Source: Halieaceae bacterium UBA5044 (GTDB lineage Bacteria > Pseudomonadota > Gammaproteobacteria > Pseudomonadales > Halieaceae). Taken from it: DNA of 64,000 nt. Below, piece after piece: positions 33,163 to 42,167 of the stretch (position 1 is the stretch's first letter; the number at the start of each line of letters is the position of its first letter). The stretch is taken from positions 55,923 to 119,922 of the forward strand of contig DIBU01000003.1 in the NCBI GenBank assembly GCA_002416125.1. Direction: 5' to 3'. Under the pieces are notes generated by a model. The model saw only the letters and a list, made by a program, of their open reading frames with translations. It was not told the DNA's origin and made no database searches. A program made the translations under genes and the position numbers.

Positions 33163-36100
33163 TCAGGCGGCGTTGACGATGGTGACCGGATCAGCAGTGT
33201 CCCCTCGAAACTGCCGCAGCAGCGCCGCACGCTGCTCCGCCAGGTTTTCGCGGTTGCGATCCTTGACGTGACCAAAGCCGCGCAAGCGGGACGGCAGGGC
33301 CGCCAGCGCCACAGCCGTGGCGTAATTGTCGGGGTTCAGACCTGCGCACAGCTCCGCAAGCAGCGCGATGTAGTCATCAATGTCCGCGCGCTCCTGGCGA
33401 CGCTCTGCCGTGTACCCAAAGATATCCAGACGCGTTCCACGCAGCCGGCGCAGCCTGGCCAGCCAGCCGAAGGCCTTCAGCATCCACGGGCCGAACTCCT
33501 GCTTGATCAGGTGGCCGGTAGATGGGTCACGCTTGCTGAACAGAGGCGGCGCCAGGTTGAAGCGCAGTTCGAAATCCCCCTCGAACTGTTGTTGCACCTT
33601 GTGCAGGAACTCGCCATCACTGTACAACCTGGCAACTTCGTACTCATCCTTGTAAGCCATCAACTTGTAGAGTGCCCTGGCGACAACTGCGCTCAGGCTG
33701 CCAGGCTCCTCCGCCCGCGGGTCCGCAGCGCGCACACTGTTCACCTGCTGCAGGTAACGCTCCGCGTAAGCGGCATCCTGGTACGCCGTTAGACGTGCAG
33801 CGCGGTCGGCTGCGATCTCGTCCACCTGCTCGAGGCGGGGAGCGGCGCGAGGCGCCAGTTCTTCCACCAGGGCCAGCACCTGTTGCGGCTGGTCTGCACA
33901 GCGGCGTCCCCACAGGAACGCCTGCTTGTTGAAGTTGACGGCAACCGCGTTCAGTTCTATCGCCTCTTCCAGCGCAGCGGCCGAAACCGGCACCAGGCCC
34001 TGCTGCCAGGCATAGCCGAGCAGAAACAGGTTGGCGGCAATGGAGTCGCCCAGTAGTTGTGTGGCAATCCTCGTGGCATCAATGAAGAACGCAGACGCCT
34101 CACCCACTTCGTCACTGACCTTGGCTTTCATCGACGCCGTGGGGAAGCGCGCGTCCGGATCCAGGATGAAAGCCGACGTGGGCACTTCAGCATCGTTGAC
34201 CACGGCGTGCGTGCGACCGTGCGCGACCTTGCCCAGTGCCTCATACGTCGAGGTGACGACAAGGTCGCAGCCCAGCAGCAGGTCGGCTTCCCCGGCAGGA
34301 ATGCGCACTGCCTTGATGTCCTCCTGCCTTGCGCTGACCCGCACATGGCTGACCACAGCGCCGAACTTCTGTGCCAGCCCGGTCTGGTTCATGGTCGCGC
34401 AGCCCTTGCCCTCAATGTGTGCCGCCATCGCCACCAGTGCCGTAATCGTCAGGACACCGGTACCACCAACACCCGTCACCACGGTATTCCACGGTTTGTC
34501 CAGTGAAGGCAGACTGGGCTCCGGCAGCGGGTCAAACAGGGCTTCAACGCCGCCCGCGGCGCCTTCCGGCTTGCGCAGCCTGCCCCCAACCACGGACACA
34601 AAGCTCGGACAAAAGCCGTTGGCGCAGCTGTAATCCTTGTTGCATGAACTCTGGTCTATCTGGCGCTTGCGCCCCAGCTCCGTTTCCTTGGGCAGTACCG
34701 AAAGGCAGTTGGACTTGATACTGCAATCGCCGCAGCCTTCACAGACGGCGTCATTGATGAACAGGCGCTTGGCGGGATCTTCCAGCTGCCCCTTCTTGCG
34801 GCGGCGGCGCTTTTCCGCTGCACAGGTCTGTACGTAAACGATCACCGAGGTCCCGGCGAATTCCCGCAGCTCCCGCTGCAGGGCGTCCATCTCGCTGCGG
34901 TCATGCAAACTGTAATAGTCGGTAATGCCGTGGAACTGTCCGCTCCAGGCTTCCGGATGATCGCTGACCAGCGCGATACGCCGCACGCCCTCGGCGGCGA
35001 CCTGGCGCACCAGATCGCCCACAGTCAGGGTGCCATCCAGTGGCTGTCCGCCGGTCATGGCAACCGCATCGTTATAGAGAATCTTGTAGGTGATATTCAC
35101 GCCCGCCGCGACAGCCGCACGAATGGCGAGAATACCCGAGTGAAAATAGGTGCCGTCCCCAAGATTCTGGAAGACATGCCGGGTATCGGTGAACGGTGCC
35201 TGCCCGATCCACGTGGCGCCCTCTCCCCCCATTTGTGTGAAGGTGTGGGTCTGCCGGTCAGGCATCCAGGTCGCCATGTAGTGACAACCGATACCCCCCA
35301 GGGCGTGACTGCCCTCGGGCACCCGGGTTGACGTGTTGTGTGGGCACCCCGAGCAAAAATGCGGCACGCGCTCAATGGTCTCGCGCGGCTGCGCCAGGGA
35401 GCGTTCTTTCTCCTCTATCCAGCGGATACGTCGATCCATGCTGTCGGACTGGTAGAAGCGGCGAATCCGGCTGGCGATGGCCAGCGCCACCATGGCCGGG
35501 GTCAACTCTGCCAGATTGGGCAGGAGGTCCCTGCCGGCCTCATCAAACTCACCGATGACACGCGGCCGCGCTGCGACAGGGTAATTATAAAGCTGCCCGG
35601 TAAGCTGGTCTTCGATGATGGAGCGCTTCTCTTCCACGACCAGGATTTCTTCCAGCCCCTCAGCAAAGTCGTGGGTTACACGCGGCTCAAGTGGCCAGGG
35701 CATGCCCACCTTGTAGACGCGCAGGCCGATCTCCGCCGCGACCGCATCATCAATGCCCATGTCCTCCAGCGCCTGCATCACATCGAGGTAGGCCTTGCCC
35801 GTCGTGATGATGCCGAGGCGTGGATTCAGGCAGTCCACGACAATGCGATTGATGCCGTTAACCCGGGCAAATTCGCGGGCCGCGTAGATCTTGAACTTGT
35901 TGAGCCGCAGTTCCTGCTCAAGTGGCTTGTCGGGCCAGCGGGCATGCACACCGTCTGCCGGCAGCTGGAAGTCCTCAGGGAGGACAATGTTGATACGATT
36001 GGGATCGATGTCGGCAGAGATCGCCGAGTCCATATTCTCGGTGATGGCCTTGAGCGCCACCCAGCAACCGCTGTAGCGCGACAACTCCCAGCCAAAAATA

Positions 36101-36666
36101 CCCAGATCGAGCACTTCCTGCACGTTGGCCGGGCTCAACACCGGCACTGAGGCGCCGATGAACATGTGCTCCGACTGGTGAGGCAGGGTAGACGATTTAC
36201 AGGCGTGGTCATCGCCGGCCACCGCCAGCACGCCGCCATAACGCGAAGTGCCGAAGGCGTTGGCGTGTTTGATGACATCCATGCTGCGGTCAACCCCGGG
36301 CCCCTTGCCGTACCACATACCGAACACACCGTCGTAGCGCGCCCCTGCAAACAGATTGGTTTGCTGGCTTCCCCACACCGAGGTTGCCGCCAGGTCCTCG
36401 TTCAATCCCGGCTGGAAGTGGATATTGTGCTGCTTCAGCCACGGCTCCGCCTTCCACATGGCCTGGTCGACACCGCCCACGGGTGAGCCGCGGTATCCGG
36501 AAATGAAACCCGCCGTGTTGAGACCCGCGCGGCGGTCGCGTTGCTGCTGCAGCATCGGCAACCGGACCAGCGCCTCGATGCCGGTCATGTACGCGCGGGT
36601 CGTGTCCAGCGCGTATTTGTCGTCCAGCGACACTTTGGTTAGAGCCTTGCGGTTATCGTTTGTCAT
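33163..36666 (-). CDS. Fused indolepyruvate ferredoxin oxidoreductase (IorA–IorB type)
   Basis: 1167 residues from the ATG at 36666. An N-terminal thiamine-diphosphate/pyrimidine-binding region and a TPP-binding domain (around FCSGCPHNTS to GGEGATW, about 420–490) form the IorA part. Cys-rich segments CEGCGDCSIKSNC and SSCNKDYSCANGFC near 640–690 suggest an iron–sulfur site. The IorB gamma-type domain follows (VTGVGGTGVLTITALVA near 735). It converts 2-oxo acids such as indolepyruvate, phenylpyruvate or branched-chain 2-oxo acids to acyl-CoA and reduces ferredoxin. The single-chain form is known in aerobic Proteobacteria. Divergent from the Lrp-type regulator. Confidence 0.9.
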   Translation of the reverse strand: MTNDNRKALTKVSLDDKYALDTTRAYMTGIEALVRLPMLQQQRDRRAGLNTAGFISGYRGSPVGGVDQAMWKAEPWLKQHNIHFQPGLNEDLAATSVWGSQQTNLFAGARYDGVFGMWYGKGPGVDRSMDVIKHANAFGTSRYGGVLAVAGDDHACKSSTLPHQSEHMFIGASVPVLSPANVQEVLDLGIFGWELSRYSGCWVALKAITENMDSAISADIDPNRINIVLPEDFQLPADGVHARWPDKPLEQELRLNKFKIYAAREFARVNGINRIVVDCLNPRLGIITTGKAYLDVMQALEDMGIDDAVAAEIGLRVYKVGMPWPLEPRVTHDFAEGLEEILVVEEKRSIIEDQLTGQLYNYPVAARPRVIGEFDEAGRDLLPNLAELTPAMVALAIASRIRRFYQSDSMDRRIRWIEEKERSLAQPRETIERVPHFCSGCPHNTSTRVPEGSHALGGIGCHYMATWMPDRQTHTFTQMGGEGATWIGQAPFTDTRHVFQNLGDGTYFHSGILAIRAAVAAGVNITYKILYNDAVAMTGGQPLDGTLTVGDLVRQVAAEGVRRIALVSDHPEAWSGQFHGITDYYSLHDRSEMDALQRELREFAGTSVIVYVQTCAAEKRRRRKKGQLEDPAKRLFINDAVCEGCGDCSIKSNCLSVLPKETELGRKRQIDQSSCNKDYSCANGFCPSFVSVVGGRLRKPEGAAGGVEALFDPLPEPSLPSLDKPWNTVVTGVGGTGVLTITALVAMAAHIEGKGCATMNQTGLAQKFGAVVSHVRVSARQEDIKAVRIPAGEADLLLGCDLVVTSTYEALGKVAHGRTHAVVNDAEVPTSAFILDPDARFPTASMKAKVSDEVGEASAFFIDATRIATQLLGDSIAANLFLLGYAWQQGLVPVSAAALEEAIELNAVAVNFNKQAFLWGRRCADQPQQVLALVEELAPRAAPRLEQVDEIAADRAARLTAYQDAAYAERYLQQVNSVRAADPRAEEPGSLSAVVARALYKLMAYKDEYEVARLYSDGEFLHKVQQQFEGDFELRFNLAPPLFSKRDPSTGHLIKQEFGPWMLKAFGWLARLRRLRGTRLDIFGYTAERRQERADIDDYIALLAELCAGLNPDNYATAVALAALPSRLRGFGHVKDRNRENLAEQRAALLRQFRGDTADPVTIVNAA

Positions 36667-36743
36667 GACGGCTGCTCCTGCACGGATGTGGAATTCTGCG
36701 CCAGACGGCGAGGATTTGTTATTTGATTTTCCGGCTGTTTGGG

Positions 36744-36765
36744 GCATATTATGAATAAAATATGC
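36744..36765. promoter_or_regulatory. Inverted repeat, candidate Lrp/AsnC-type operator
   Basis: GCATATT (36744–36750) and AATATGC (36759–36765) are perfect arms around eight A/T-rich bases. The dyad lies in the 124-base gap between the oxidoreductase start (36666) and the Lrp-type regulator start (36791). Size and AT-rich centre suit an AsnC/Lrp dimer site; control of both genes is inference. Confidence 0.5.
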
Positions 36766-36790
36766 ATTTCAATGACGATTAAAGGCAAAA

Positions 36791-37267
36791 ATGACTAACA
36801 AGCTGGCCAATCAGGACATCGAGATACTGAAGATCCTGCAGCGGGATGCCACCACCAGTACCGCCAGCATCGCCGAGAGGATCAACCTGTCCCAGTCACC
36901 CTGCTGGCGGCGCATCAATCGCCTTGAGGAAGATGGCATTATCCAGCGGCGTGTCGCCCTGCTGGACCGCGCGCAGTTGGGTATGGATGTGGTGGTGTTC
37001 GCCACGATTAACCTGACCGCCACCGGGCGGCAGAACCTGGTCAGTTTTGAAACGGAAATCGTCAATCATCCCGAAGTCGTGGAGTGCTACACCATGACGG
37101 GCATCTGGGACTACATGCTGAAAATCGTCACCCGGGACATCCGCCACTACGAAGACTTTGTGCGCAACACGCTCACCACCAGCCCCGGCATCCGCGAGCT
37201 GCATTCCCATATGGCGGTAACCGAAATCAAGAACACCACCGAATTGCCGCTGGACACACAACTGTAG
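36791..37267 (+). CDS. Lrp/AsnC-family transcriptional regulator
   Basis: 158 residues. The N-terminal helix-turn-helix (about 5–60: DIEILKILQRDATTSTASIAERINLS… CWRRINRLEEDGII) is followed by the C-terminal ligand-binding RAM domain (about 68–150) with VVECYTMTGIWDYMLKIVT. Such proteins respond to amino acids. It is divergent from the 2-oxoacid oxidoreductase operon and codirectional with the aminotransferase 7 bases downstream, so it most likely controls amino-acid breakdown here. Confidence 0.92.
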   Translation: MTNKLANQDIEILKILQRDATTSTASIAERINLSQSPCWRRINRLEEDGIIQRRVALLDRAQLGMDVVVFATINLTATGRQNLVSFETEIVNHPEVVECYTMTGIWDYMLKIVTRDIRHYEDFVRNTLTTSPGIRELHSHMAVTEIKNTTELPLDTQL

Positions 37268-37274
37268 GTCGACC

Positions 37275-38417
37275 ATGTTGCAGAGCAAACTTCCGGCAGT
37301 GGGCACCACCATTTTTACGCGCATGTCCGCACTGGCCCAGAAGCAGGGCGCGCTGAATCTCTCACAGGGTTTCCCGGATTTCGCGGCCCCCGAGGCCCTG
37401 CGTAAAGCACTGGCGCGCCATGCCCTGGAGGGGCACAACCAATACGCACCGATGGCTGGGTTGCCCGAGCTGCGCGAGGCAATTGCGGCACAGCTGGCGC
37501 GGCACCGCAACGTCGAATGTGACCCGGAAAGTGAAATCACGGTGCTGCCCGGCGCGACGGAGGCCATCTACTGCGCGATCACCGCCTGTATCAACCTCGG
37601 TGACGAGGTCATCCTGCTTGACCCCTGTTATGACAGCTATCGACCGGCGGTGCTCCTCGCGGGGGGCGTGCCTGTCCACATACCTCTTACTCCGGGCACC
37701 TTCCGACCGGACTGGGCGCGGGTCGAAGCCGCAATCAGCCGCCGCACGCGCATGCTGGTGGTCAACTCGCCACACAATCCTACCGGGGCAATGCTGGAAA
37801 AAGAGGATCTTGAAACCCTGAACGCACTGGTCGCGAATTACGGCCTTCTGGTGGTGAGCGACGAAGTGTACGAATATCTGGTCTACGATGGCCGGGTGCA
37901 CTACAGCGCGCTGCAGTTTGACGCGTTGCGCGCGGCCACCTTCGCCGTGTTCTCCTTTGGCAAAACCTACGGCGTGACTGGTTGGAAAACCGGATATTGT
38001 GTTGCCCCGCCGGCGCTGACGGCAGAGCTGCGCAAGGTTCACCAATTCGTCTGCTTTGTCGCGGTAACGCCGGTGCAGCAGGCCCTGGCCGACTTCATGT
38101 GCGCGGAGCCGGACTATCCGCTTACCCTTGCTGCGCTCTACCAGGGCAAGCGCGACCTGTTCAACCGCGCACTGACGGGCTCACCGTTTCGCCTGGAACC
38201 CAGCGCCGGAAGTTATTTCCAGCTTCTCGACTACACTGACATCACTGACACACCGGACGCCCAACTCTGTGAGCTGTGGACGAAGGACCCTGGCGTGGCC
38301 TCCATACCCATTTCAGTGTTTTACCAGCAACCGCCTGAGCAGCACCTGCTGCGCTTCTGCTTCGCCAAGCAGGACGCCGTGCTGCAGCAGGCCGCGGAGC
38401 GACTATGCAAGATCTGA
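37275..38417 (+). CDS. PLP aminotransferase, methionine/glutamine transaminase type (YbdL-like)
   Basis: 380 residues, class I/II aminotransferase. LNLSQGFPDFAAPEAL and NQYAPMAGLPELREAIA at the N-terminus, NSPHNPTGAM in the middle and the PLP-lysine motif FSFGKTYGVTGWKTGY near 226–240 match the YbdL/MtnE branch, which transaminates methionine and aromatic or branched 2-oxo acids, often with glutamine. It overlaps the omega-amidase gene by 13 bases; together they form the glutamine transaminase–omega-amidase pair. Confidence 0.88.
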   Translation: MLQSKLPAVGTTIFTRMSALAQKQGALNLSQGFPDFAAPEALRKALARHALEGHNQYAPMAGLPELREAIAAQLARHRNVECDPESEITVLPGATEAIYCAITACINLGDEVILLDPCYDSYRPAVLLAGGVPVHIPLTPGTFRPDWARVEAAISRRTRMLVVNSPHNPTGAMLEKEDLETLNALVANYGLLVVSDEVYEYLVYDGRVHYSALQFDALRAATFAVFSFGKTYGVTGWKTGYCVAPPALTAELRKVHQFVCFVAVTPVQQALADFMCAEPDYPLTLAALYQGKRDLFNRALTGSPFRLEPSAGSYFQLLDYTDITDTPDAQLCELWTKDPGVASIPISVFYQQPPEQHLLRFCFAKQDAVLQQAAERLCKI

Positions 38418-39181
38418 CGGTTACCCTGGTGCAATGTGAACTGGCCTGGGAAGCACCTGCCGACAACCGGCGGCACCTCGAGGCGCTGCTTGAACGCAGC
38501 GCAGCGGGCAGCGATCTCGTGGTGCTGCCGGAAATGTTCACCACCGGCTTTTCGATGAATGCGCTGGCCAATGCCGAGCCAACCGGCGGCGACACCGAGC
38601 GCTGGATGCAGCGGCTGGCGCGGCAACACGACTGCGCCATCACCGGCAGCATCGCCGTGCGCACCGAGGGCGATGCCGTTTACAACCGCATGCTGTTTGT
38701 CACTCCCGACGGCGGCATTACCCACTACGATAAACGCCACCTGTTTCGCATGGCGGGCGAACACGAGCGCTATGCCGGCGGCAAGGAGCGGGTCACTGTG
38801 ACCTGGCGTGGTTGGCGCATTCTGCTGCAGGTGTGCTACGACCTGCGCTTTCCCGTGTTCAGCCGGAACCGGGGAGATTACGATCTGGCGCTGTATGTCG
38901 CCAACTGGCCTGCAGCCAGACGTCTGCACTGGCGTGCGCTGCTGCCGGCTCGGGCGATTGAAAACGCGGCCTGCGTGGTGGGTGTGAACAGGATCGGCAG
39001 GGATGCCAAAGACGTGGATTACGCGGGTGACAGTCTCGCCATTGCGGCAGACGGCAACATGCTGGCGGACCTTACAAATGAAAACGGCACTGTCAGCGTC
39101 GTACTGAACAGTGCCGATCTTCTTGCTTACCGGACCCGATTTCCCTGCCACCTGGATGCGGACGACTTCCAGCTGCGCTGA
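38405..39181 (+). CDS. Omega-amidase (YafV-type nitrilase-superfamily hydrolase)
   Basis: 258 residues. The nitrilase catalytic triad is visible: Glu43 in LPEMFTTGFS, Lys110 in HYDKRHLF and Cys144 in QVCYDLRFPVF. The Met-Phe-Thr-Thr-Gly-Phe after the Glu is typical of YafV/Nit2. Omega-amidases hydrolyse 2-oxoglutaramate (or 2-oxosuccinamate), the product of glutamine transamination, to 2-oxoglutarate and ammonia, which pulls the transaminase reaction forward. It converges on the OmpA-like gene. Confidence 0.88.
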   Translation: MQDLTVTLVQCELAWEAPADNRRHLEALLERSAAGSDLVVLPEMFTTGFSMNALANAEPTGGDTERWMQRLARQHDCAITGSIAVRTEGDAVYNRMLFVTPDGGITHYDKRHLFRMAGEHERYAGGKERVTVTWRGWRILLQVCYDLRFPVFSRNRGDYDLALYVANWPAARRLHWRALLPARAIENAACVVGVNRIGRDAKDVDYAGDSLAIAADGNMLADLTNENGTVSVVLNSADLLAYRTRFPCHLDADDFQLR

Positions 39182-39200
39182 ACAGTCGTCCCACCGCTTG

Positions 39201-39216
39201 CGGCGTCAGGGCGCCG
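39201..39216. terminator. Weak convergent hairpin
   Basis: CGGCG (39201–39205) and CGCCG (39212–39216) can pair across a 6-base loop, followed by ATTTA. It sits in the 37-base gap between the convergent omega-amidase and OmpA-like genes. The stem is short, so termination is only a possibility. Confidence 0.3.
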
Positions 39217-39218
39217 AT

Positions 39219-40247
39219 TTACTCCTTGTATTCAACTTCCAGCGTAGCCATTACGCGACGGTTCTCGGCGCGGCCTTCACTGGTGTCGTTGCTCGCAACC
39301 GGGCGAGACTCACCGTAACCAACGGCTTCCAGACGGTCAGCGCTGATGCCGTGCTGGTTGACCAGCAGATCAACCACTGCCTGCGCGCGACGCTGGGACA
39401 GTTGCTGGTTGTAGTTCTCGGGACCCACGCTGTCGGTGTGGCCTTCGACGTCAACCTGCAGGTCGCTGAAGCGCTTCAGGAACGCGGCCAGCTCGCTGAT
39501 GTCGCCAAAGTACACTTCCTTCACCTTGGTGGAGTCGAAGTCGAAGTTGACCTTCAGCTTGATGGACGCCACCTGGGCGACCGGCAGCGGGCAGCCCGTC
39601 GCGTCTACGCGGGTGCCAGCAGGCGTGCCGGGGCACTGGTCGCGGTCGTCAGTGACGCCGTCACCATCGGAATCAACCGGAGCTGCTGCAACACGGGTCG
39701 GCTCAGGATCCGCTTCGACCTTGCCGAAGTAGAAGTTGAGACCAGCGGTGAGCAGGAAATCGTTCTCGCTTTCGTCCAGGCTGTGCAGCATGCGCGCATC
39801 CAGACGGGCACCGAAGCGCGGAGTCAGCATCCAGCGCAAACCACCACCGGCATTGGCCGTGGTTTCAACCGTATCAAAGACATCGGCGTCGATGTCGATC
39901 TCACCCATACCGAAAGCCAGGTAGGGGCGAACGCGGTTGCCGCCACCGATGTAGCTGCCGGTGTAGTACATCATGCCGACCTGCCAGGCTGCGACGTCGG
40001 TTTCGGTACCATCGTTGTAGCGCGTGCTGTCTTCGGCGTACATGACTTCAGCCGCCCAGTTGTCAGTGAAGGCGTACTCCAGGCCGACGACGGGAGTTTC
40101 GGTGTCTTTCAGGCGCCGATCGCCGTCAAACACGAACTGGCCGATACCGACGTTGAAAGTCAGCGGGACCTCCGCGGAGACCGGTGCAGCAAACATGGAT
40201 GCGGCAGTTGCCACTGCGGCAACGCCGGCAAGAAATTGTTGTTTCAT
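39219..40247 (-). CDS. OmpA-family outer-membrane protein
   Basis: 342 residues. A signal peptide (about 1–23, ending APVSA) is followed by an eight-stranded beta-barrel-like region (about 25–195), a short calcium-binding thrombospondin-3-like linker with DSDGDGVTDDRDQCPGTP near 211–228 and a C-terminal OmpA peptidoglycan-binding domain with the NQQLSQRRAQAVVDLLV signature. It would anchor the outer membrane to peptidoglycan. The ATG at 40247 follows AGGAG; the frame is open upstream but codes no signal peptide. Confidence 0.92.
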   Translation of the reverse strand: MKQQFLAGVAAVATAASMFAAPVSAEVPLTFNVGIGQFVFDGDRRLKDTETPVVGLEYAFTDNWAAEVMYAEDSTRYNDGTETDVAAWQVGMMYYTGSYIGGGNRVRPYLAFGMGEIDIDADVFDTVETTANAGGGLRWMLTPRFGARLDARMLHSLDESENDFLLTAGLNFYFGKVEADPEPTRVAAAPVDSDGDGVTDDRDQCPGTPAGTRVDATGCPLPVAQVASIKLKVNFDFDSTKVKEVYFGDISELAAFLKRFSDLQVDVEGHTDSVGPENYNQQLSQRRAQAVVDLLVNQHGISADRLEAVGYGESRPVASNDTSEGRAENRRVMATLEVEYKE

Positions 40248-40378
40248 TACATACACTCCTGTTGAACGGACAAGGCCCCCTACACAATGGCCATTACGCA
40301 ATGATACAGAGTCGGGCGCCAATCTCCAGCACGACGGGGTTAAAAAATTCACAGTCTTAATGCGGAATATTTCAGCAA

Positions 40379-41074
40379 CTAGACGCCCAGCACCTGCTTC
40401 ACAAACGGCACGGTGAGTGCGCGCTGGTCGGCGAGGGAGCGGGCATCGAGCCGGTCCAGGACCTGCATCAGCGCCGCCATTTCCCGCGGGGCGCGGCTGA
40501 CCAGAAAGCGACCAACTTCGGACGGCATGTCGAGGCCACGGCAGCGCGCGCGGAACTGCAGGATGGCCTGTAGCTGCTCGTCATCCGGTGCGGGCAGCTG
40601 AAACACCGGTCCCCACCCCAAACGCGAGCGCAGGTCATCCAGCGTCACTGCCAGTTGACGGGGGCTGTTGCGGCCCGCAAACAGAAGGCGACAACCGCGC
40701 TCGCGCGCGCGATTGTAGAAATGAAACAGCGCTTCCTCCCAGGCCGGATTGCCCGCAACCCGGTCCAGGTCGTCAATGCACACCAGGCCCTGCCGCTCCA
40801 GCCCGCTGAGCAACTCCGCCGCGGGCGCGGCCTGCAACTCTGTCAGCGGCAGGTATGAGCTGTTGTCAGGGATCAGGTGGCACGCCGCCTGCAGCAGATG
40901 TGATTTGCCACCGCCGTGAGGGCCGTAGAGATAAATGGCCGGCTCTCCCGTGGCCAGGCCCTGCCCGCGCAGCGCCGCCAGCAGGGGTTCGTGCGCCGCG
41001 GTGGCGAGAAAGCTGGCAAAGGTGGCGTCGTCACGCAGCCGCATGTTCAAGGCCAGCTGACTGGCCGGCGCCAC
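40379..41074 (-). CDS. hda: DnaA regulatory inactivator Hda
   Basis: 231 residues from the GTG at 41074 (GAGGT about 7 bases upstream); a GTG at 41080 is the alternative. The short N-terminal clamp-binding motif QLALNMRL is followed by an AAA+ domain: Walker A GPHGGGKSHLLQA, Walker B LVCIDDLDRV and an arginine-finger segment near RSRLGWG. Hda bound to the sliding clamp stimulates DnaA-ATP hydrolysis after replication starts. The start lies just after the perM stop on the same strand, the usual arrangement in Pseudomonas-like genomes. Confidence 0.9.
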   Translation of the reverse strand: MAPASQLALNMRLRDDATFASFLATAAHEPLLAALRGQGLATGEPAIYLYGPHGGGKSHLLQAACHLIPDNSSYLPLTELQAAPAAELLSGLERQGLVCIDDLDRVAGNPAWEEALFHFYNRARERGCRLLFAGRNSPRQLAVTLDDLRSRLGWGPVFQLPAPDDEQLQAILQFRARCRGLDMPSEVGRFLVSRAPREMAALMQVLDRLDARSLADQRALTVPFVKQVLGV

Positions 41075-41084
41075 CGACACGACC

Positions 41085-42167
41085 TCAATCCCCGCTGTAC
41101 AGCTGGCTGGCGCGGTAATAGGCCAGCGCATGGCGCACGAAGACCATGATCACCGCCGATACGGGCAGTGCCACCAGCACACCGACAAACCCTGCAATCT
41201 GGCCGCCTGCCATCAGCGCAAAGATCACCGCCACCGGGTGCAGGCCGATACGATCGCCTACCAGCACCGGTGTCAGGAGGACACTTTCGAGCACCTGGCC
41301 GACGCCGAACACCAGAGCGACCCAAAGCAGAACGGTCCAGTCCTGGAACTGCACGTACGCCAGTATGCAGGACGTGAGAATGCCCACCACAAAGCCCAGA
41401 TAAGGCACGATGCTGGCGAGCCCGGCGACAACGCCCAGCACCAGGGCAAACTGCACCCCGACCAGCCACAGCCCGGTGCTGTAGATCACGCCCAGCGAAC
41501 ACATGACCAGGAACTGTCCACGCAGGAAGGCGCTGAGCACCTCATCCGCCTCGCTTACCAGGGCTATCGCGTTCTTGTGCCAGGCGACCGGCACAATACC
41601 GAGCGCCTTCTGCATCAGGATGTCCCAGTCGCGCATCAGGTAAAATGCCACCACGGGCACCAGTGCCAGATTGAACAAACCCGCGAGAAAACCTGCCCCG
41701 GAGCCCGTGATGCTCTTGAGCGTTGATGCCGTCACCTTGCCCAGGGACTGCCAATGCTCGGCGAGCTGCCCTGACCAGTCGATCTGTGGCAGCTGGGCCG
41801 CCGGCACACTCAGCCGCTCCTGCAGCCAGGGCAGCAGGGTTTTTGTAAGCCACTGATATAAAACAGGAATTTTCTGCACAAGCGCATCGAGCTGCTGCAA
41901 CACGAGGGGCACGGCAACCAGCACGCCCACCACCACCAGCGCAGAGAACAGAACGAACACCACCAGCACACCGGTGGTACGCCCCAGCCGGCGACGCTCC
42001 AGGGCATCCACCAGGGGATCGCCGAGATAACCGATGAGCGCACCCAGCACGAACGGCAGCAGGATGGGCTTTAACAGGTAAAAGGCCAATGAGACCGCCA
42101 CCAGCGCCGCCAGCGCCCATGGCCACCGCTGCACCGGCAATGCGTTTTCAGGTTCTAGTTGCGCCAC
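41085..42167 (-). CDS. perM: AI-2E family transporter / PerM-like permease
   Basis: 360 residues with about seven to eight membrane helices. The family pattern is a paired N-terminal helix set (ALAALVAVSLAFYLLKPILLPFVLGALIGYL), a soluble middle region and a C-terminal block with VGDRIGLHPVAVIFALMAGGQIAGFVGVLVALP. The substrate is uncertain; the AI-2 exporter name comes from E. coli TqsA. The start is a GTG at 42167 overlapping the DUF2066 stop by 13 bases. It precedes hda on the same strand. Confidence 0.88.
   Translation of the reverse strand: MAQLEPENALPVQRWPWALAALVAVSLAFYLLKPILLPFVLGALIGYLGDPLVDALERRRLGRTTGVLVVFVLFSALVVVGVLVAVPLVLQQLDALVQKIPVLYQWLTKTLLPWLQERLSVPAAQLPQIDWSGQLAEHWQSLGKVTASTLKSITGSGAGFLAGLFNLALVPVVAFYLMRDWDILMQKALGIVPVAWHKNAIALVSEADEVLSAFLRGQFLVMCSLGVIYSTGLWLVGVQFALVLGVVAGLASIVPYLGFVVGILTSCILAYVQFQDWTVLLWVALVFGVGQVLESVLLTPVLVGDRIGLHPVAVIFALMAGGQIAGFVGVLVALPVSAVIMVFVRHALAYYRASQLYSGD

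Noticed and set aside
33163..36666. Fused IorA–IorB as an assembly or frameshift artefact
   Set aside because: The single frame is continuous, both halves have intact motifs and single-chain forms are known in Proteobacteria.
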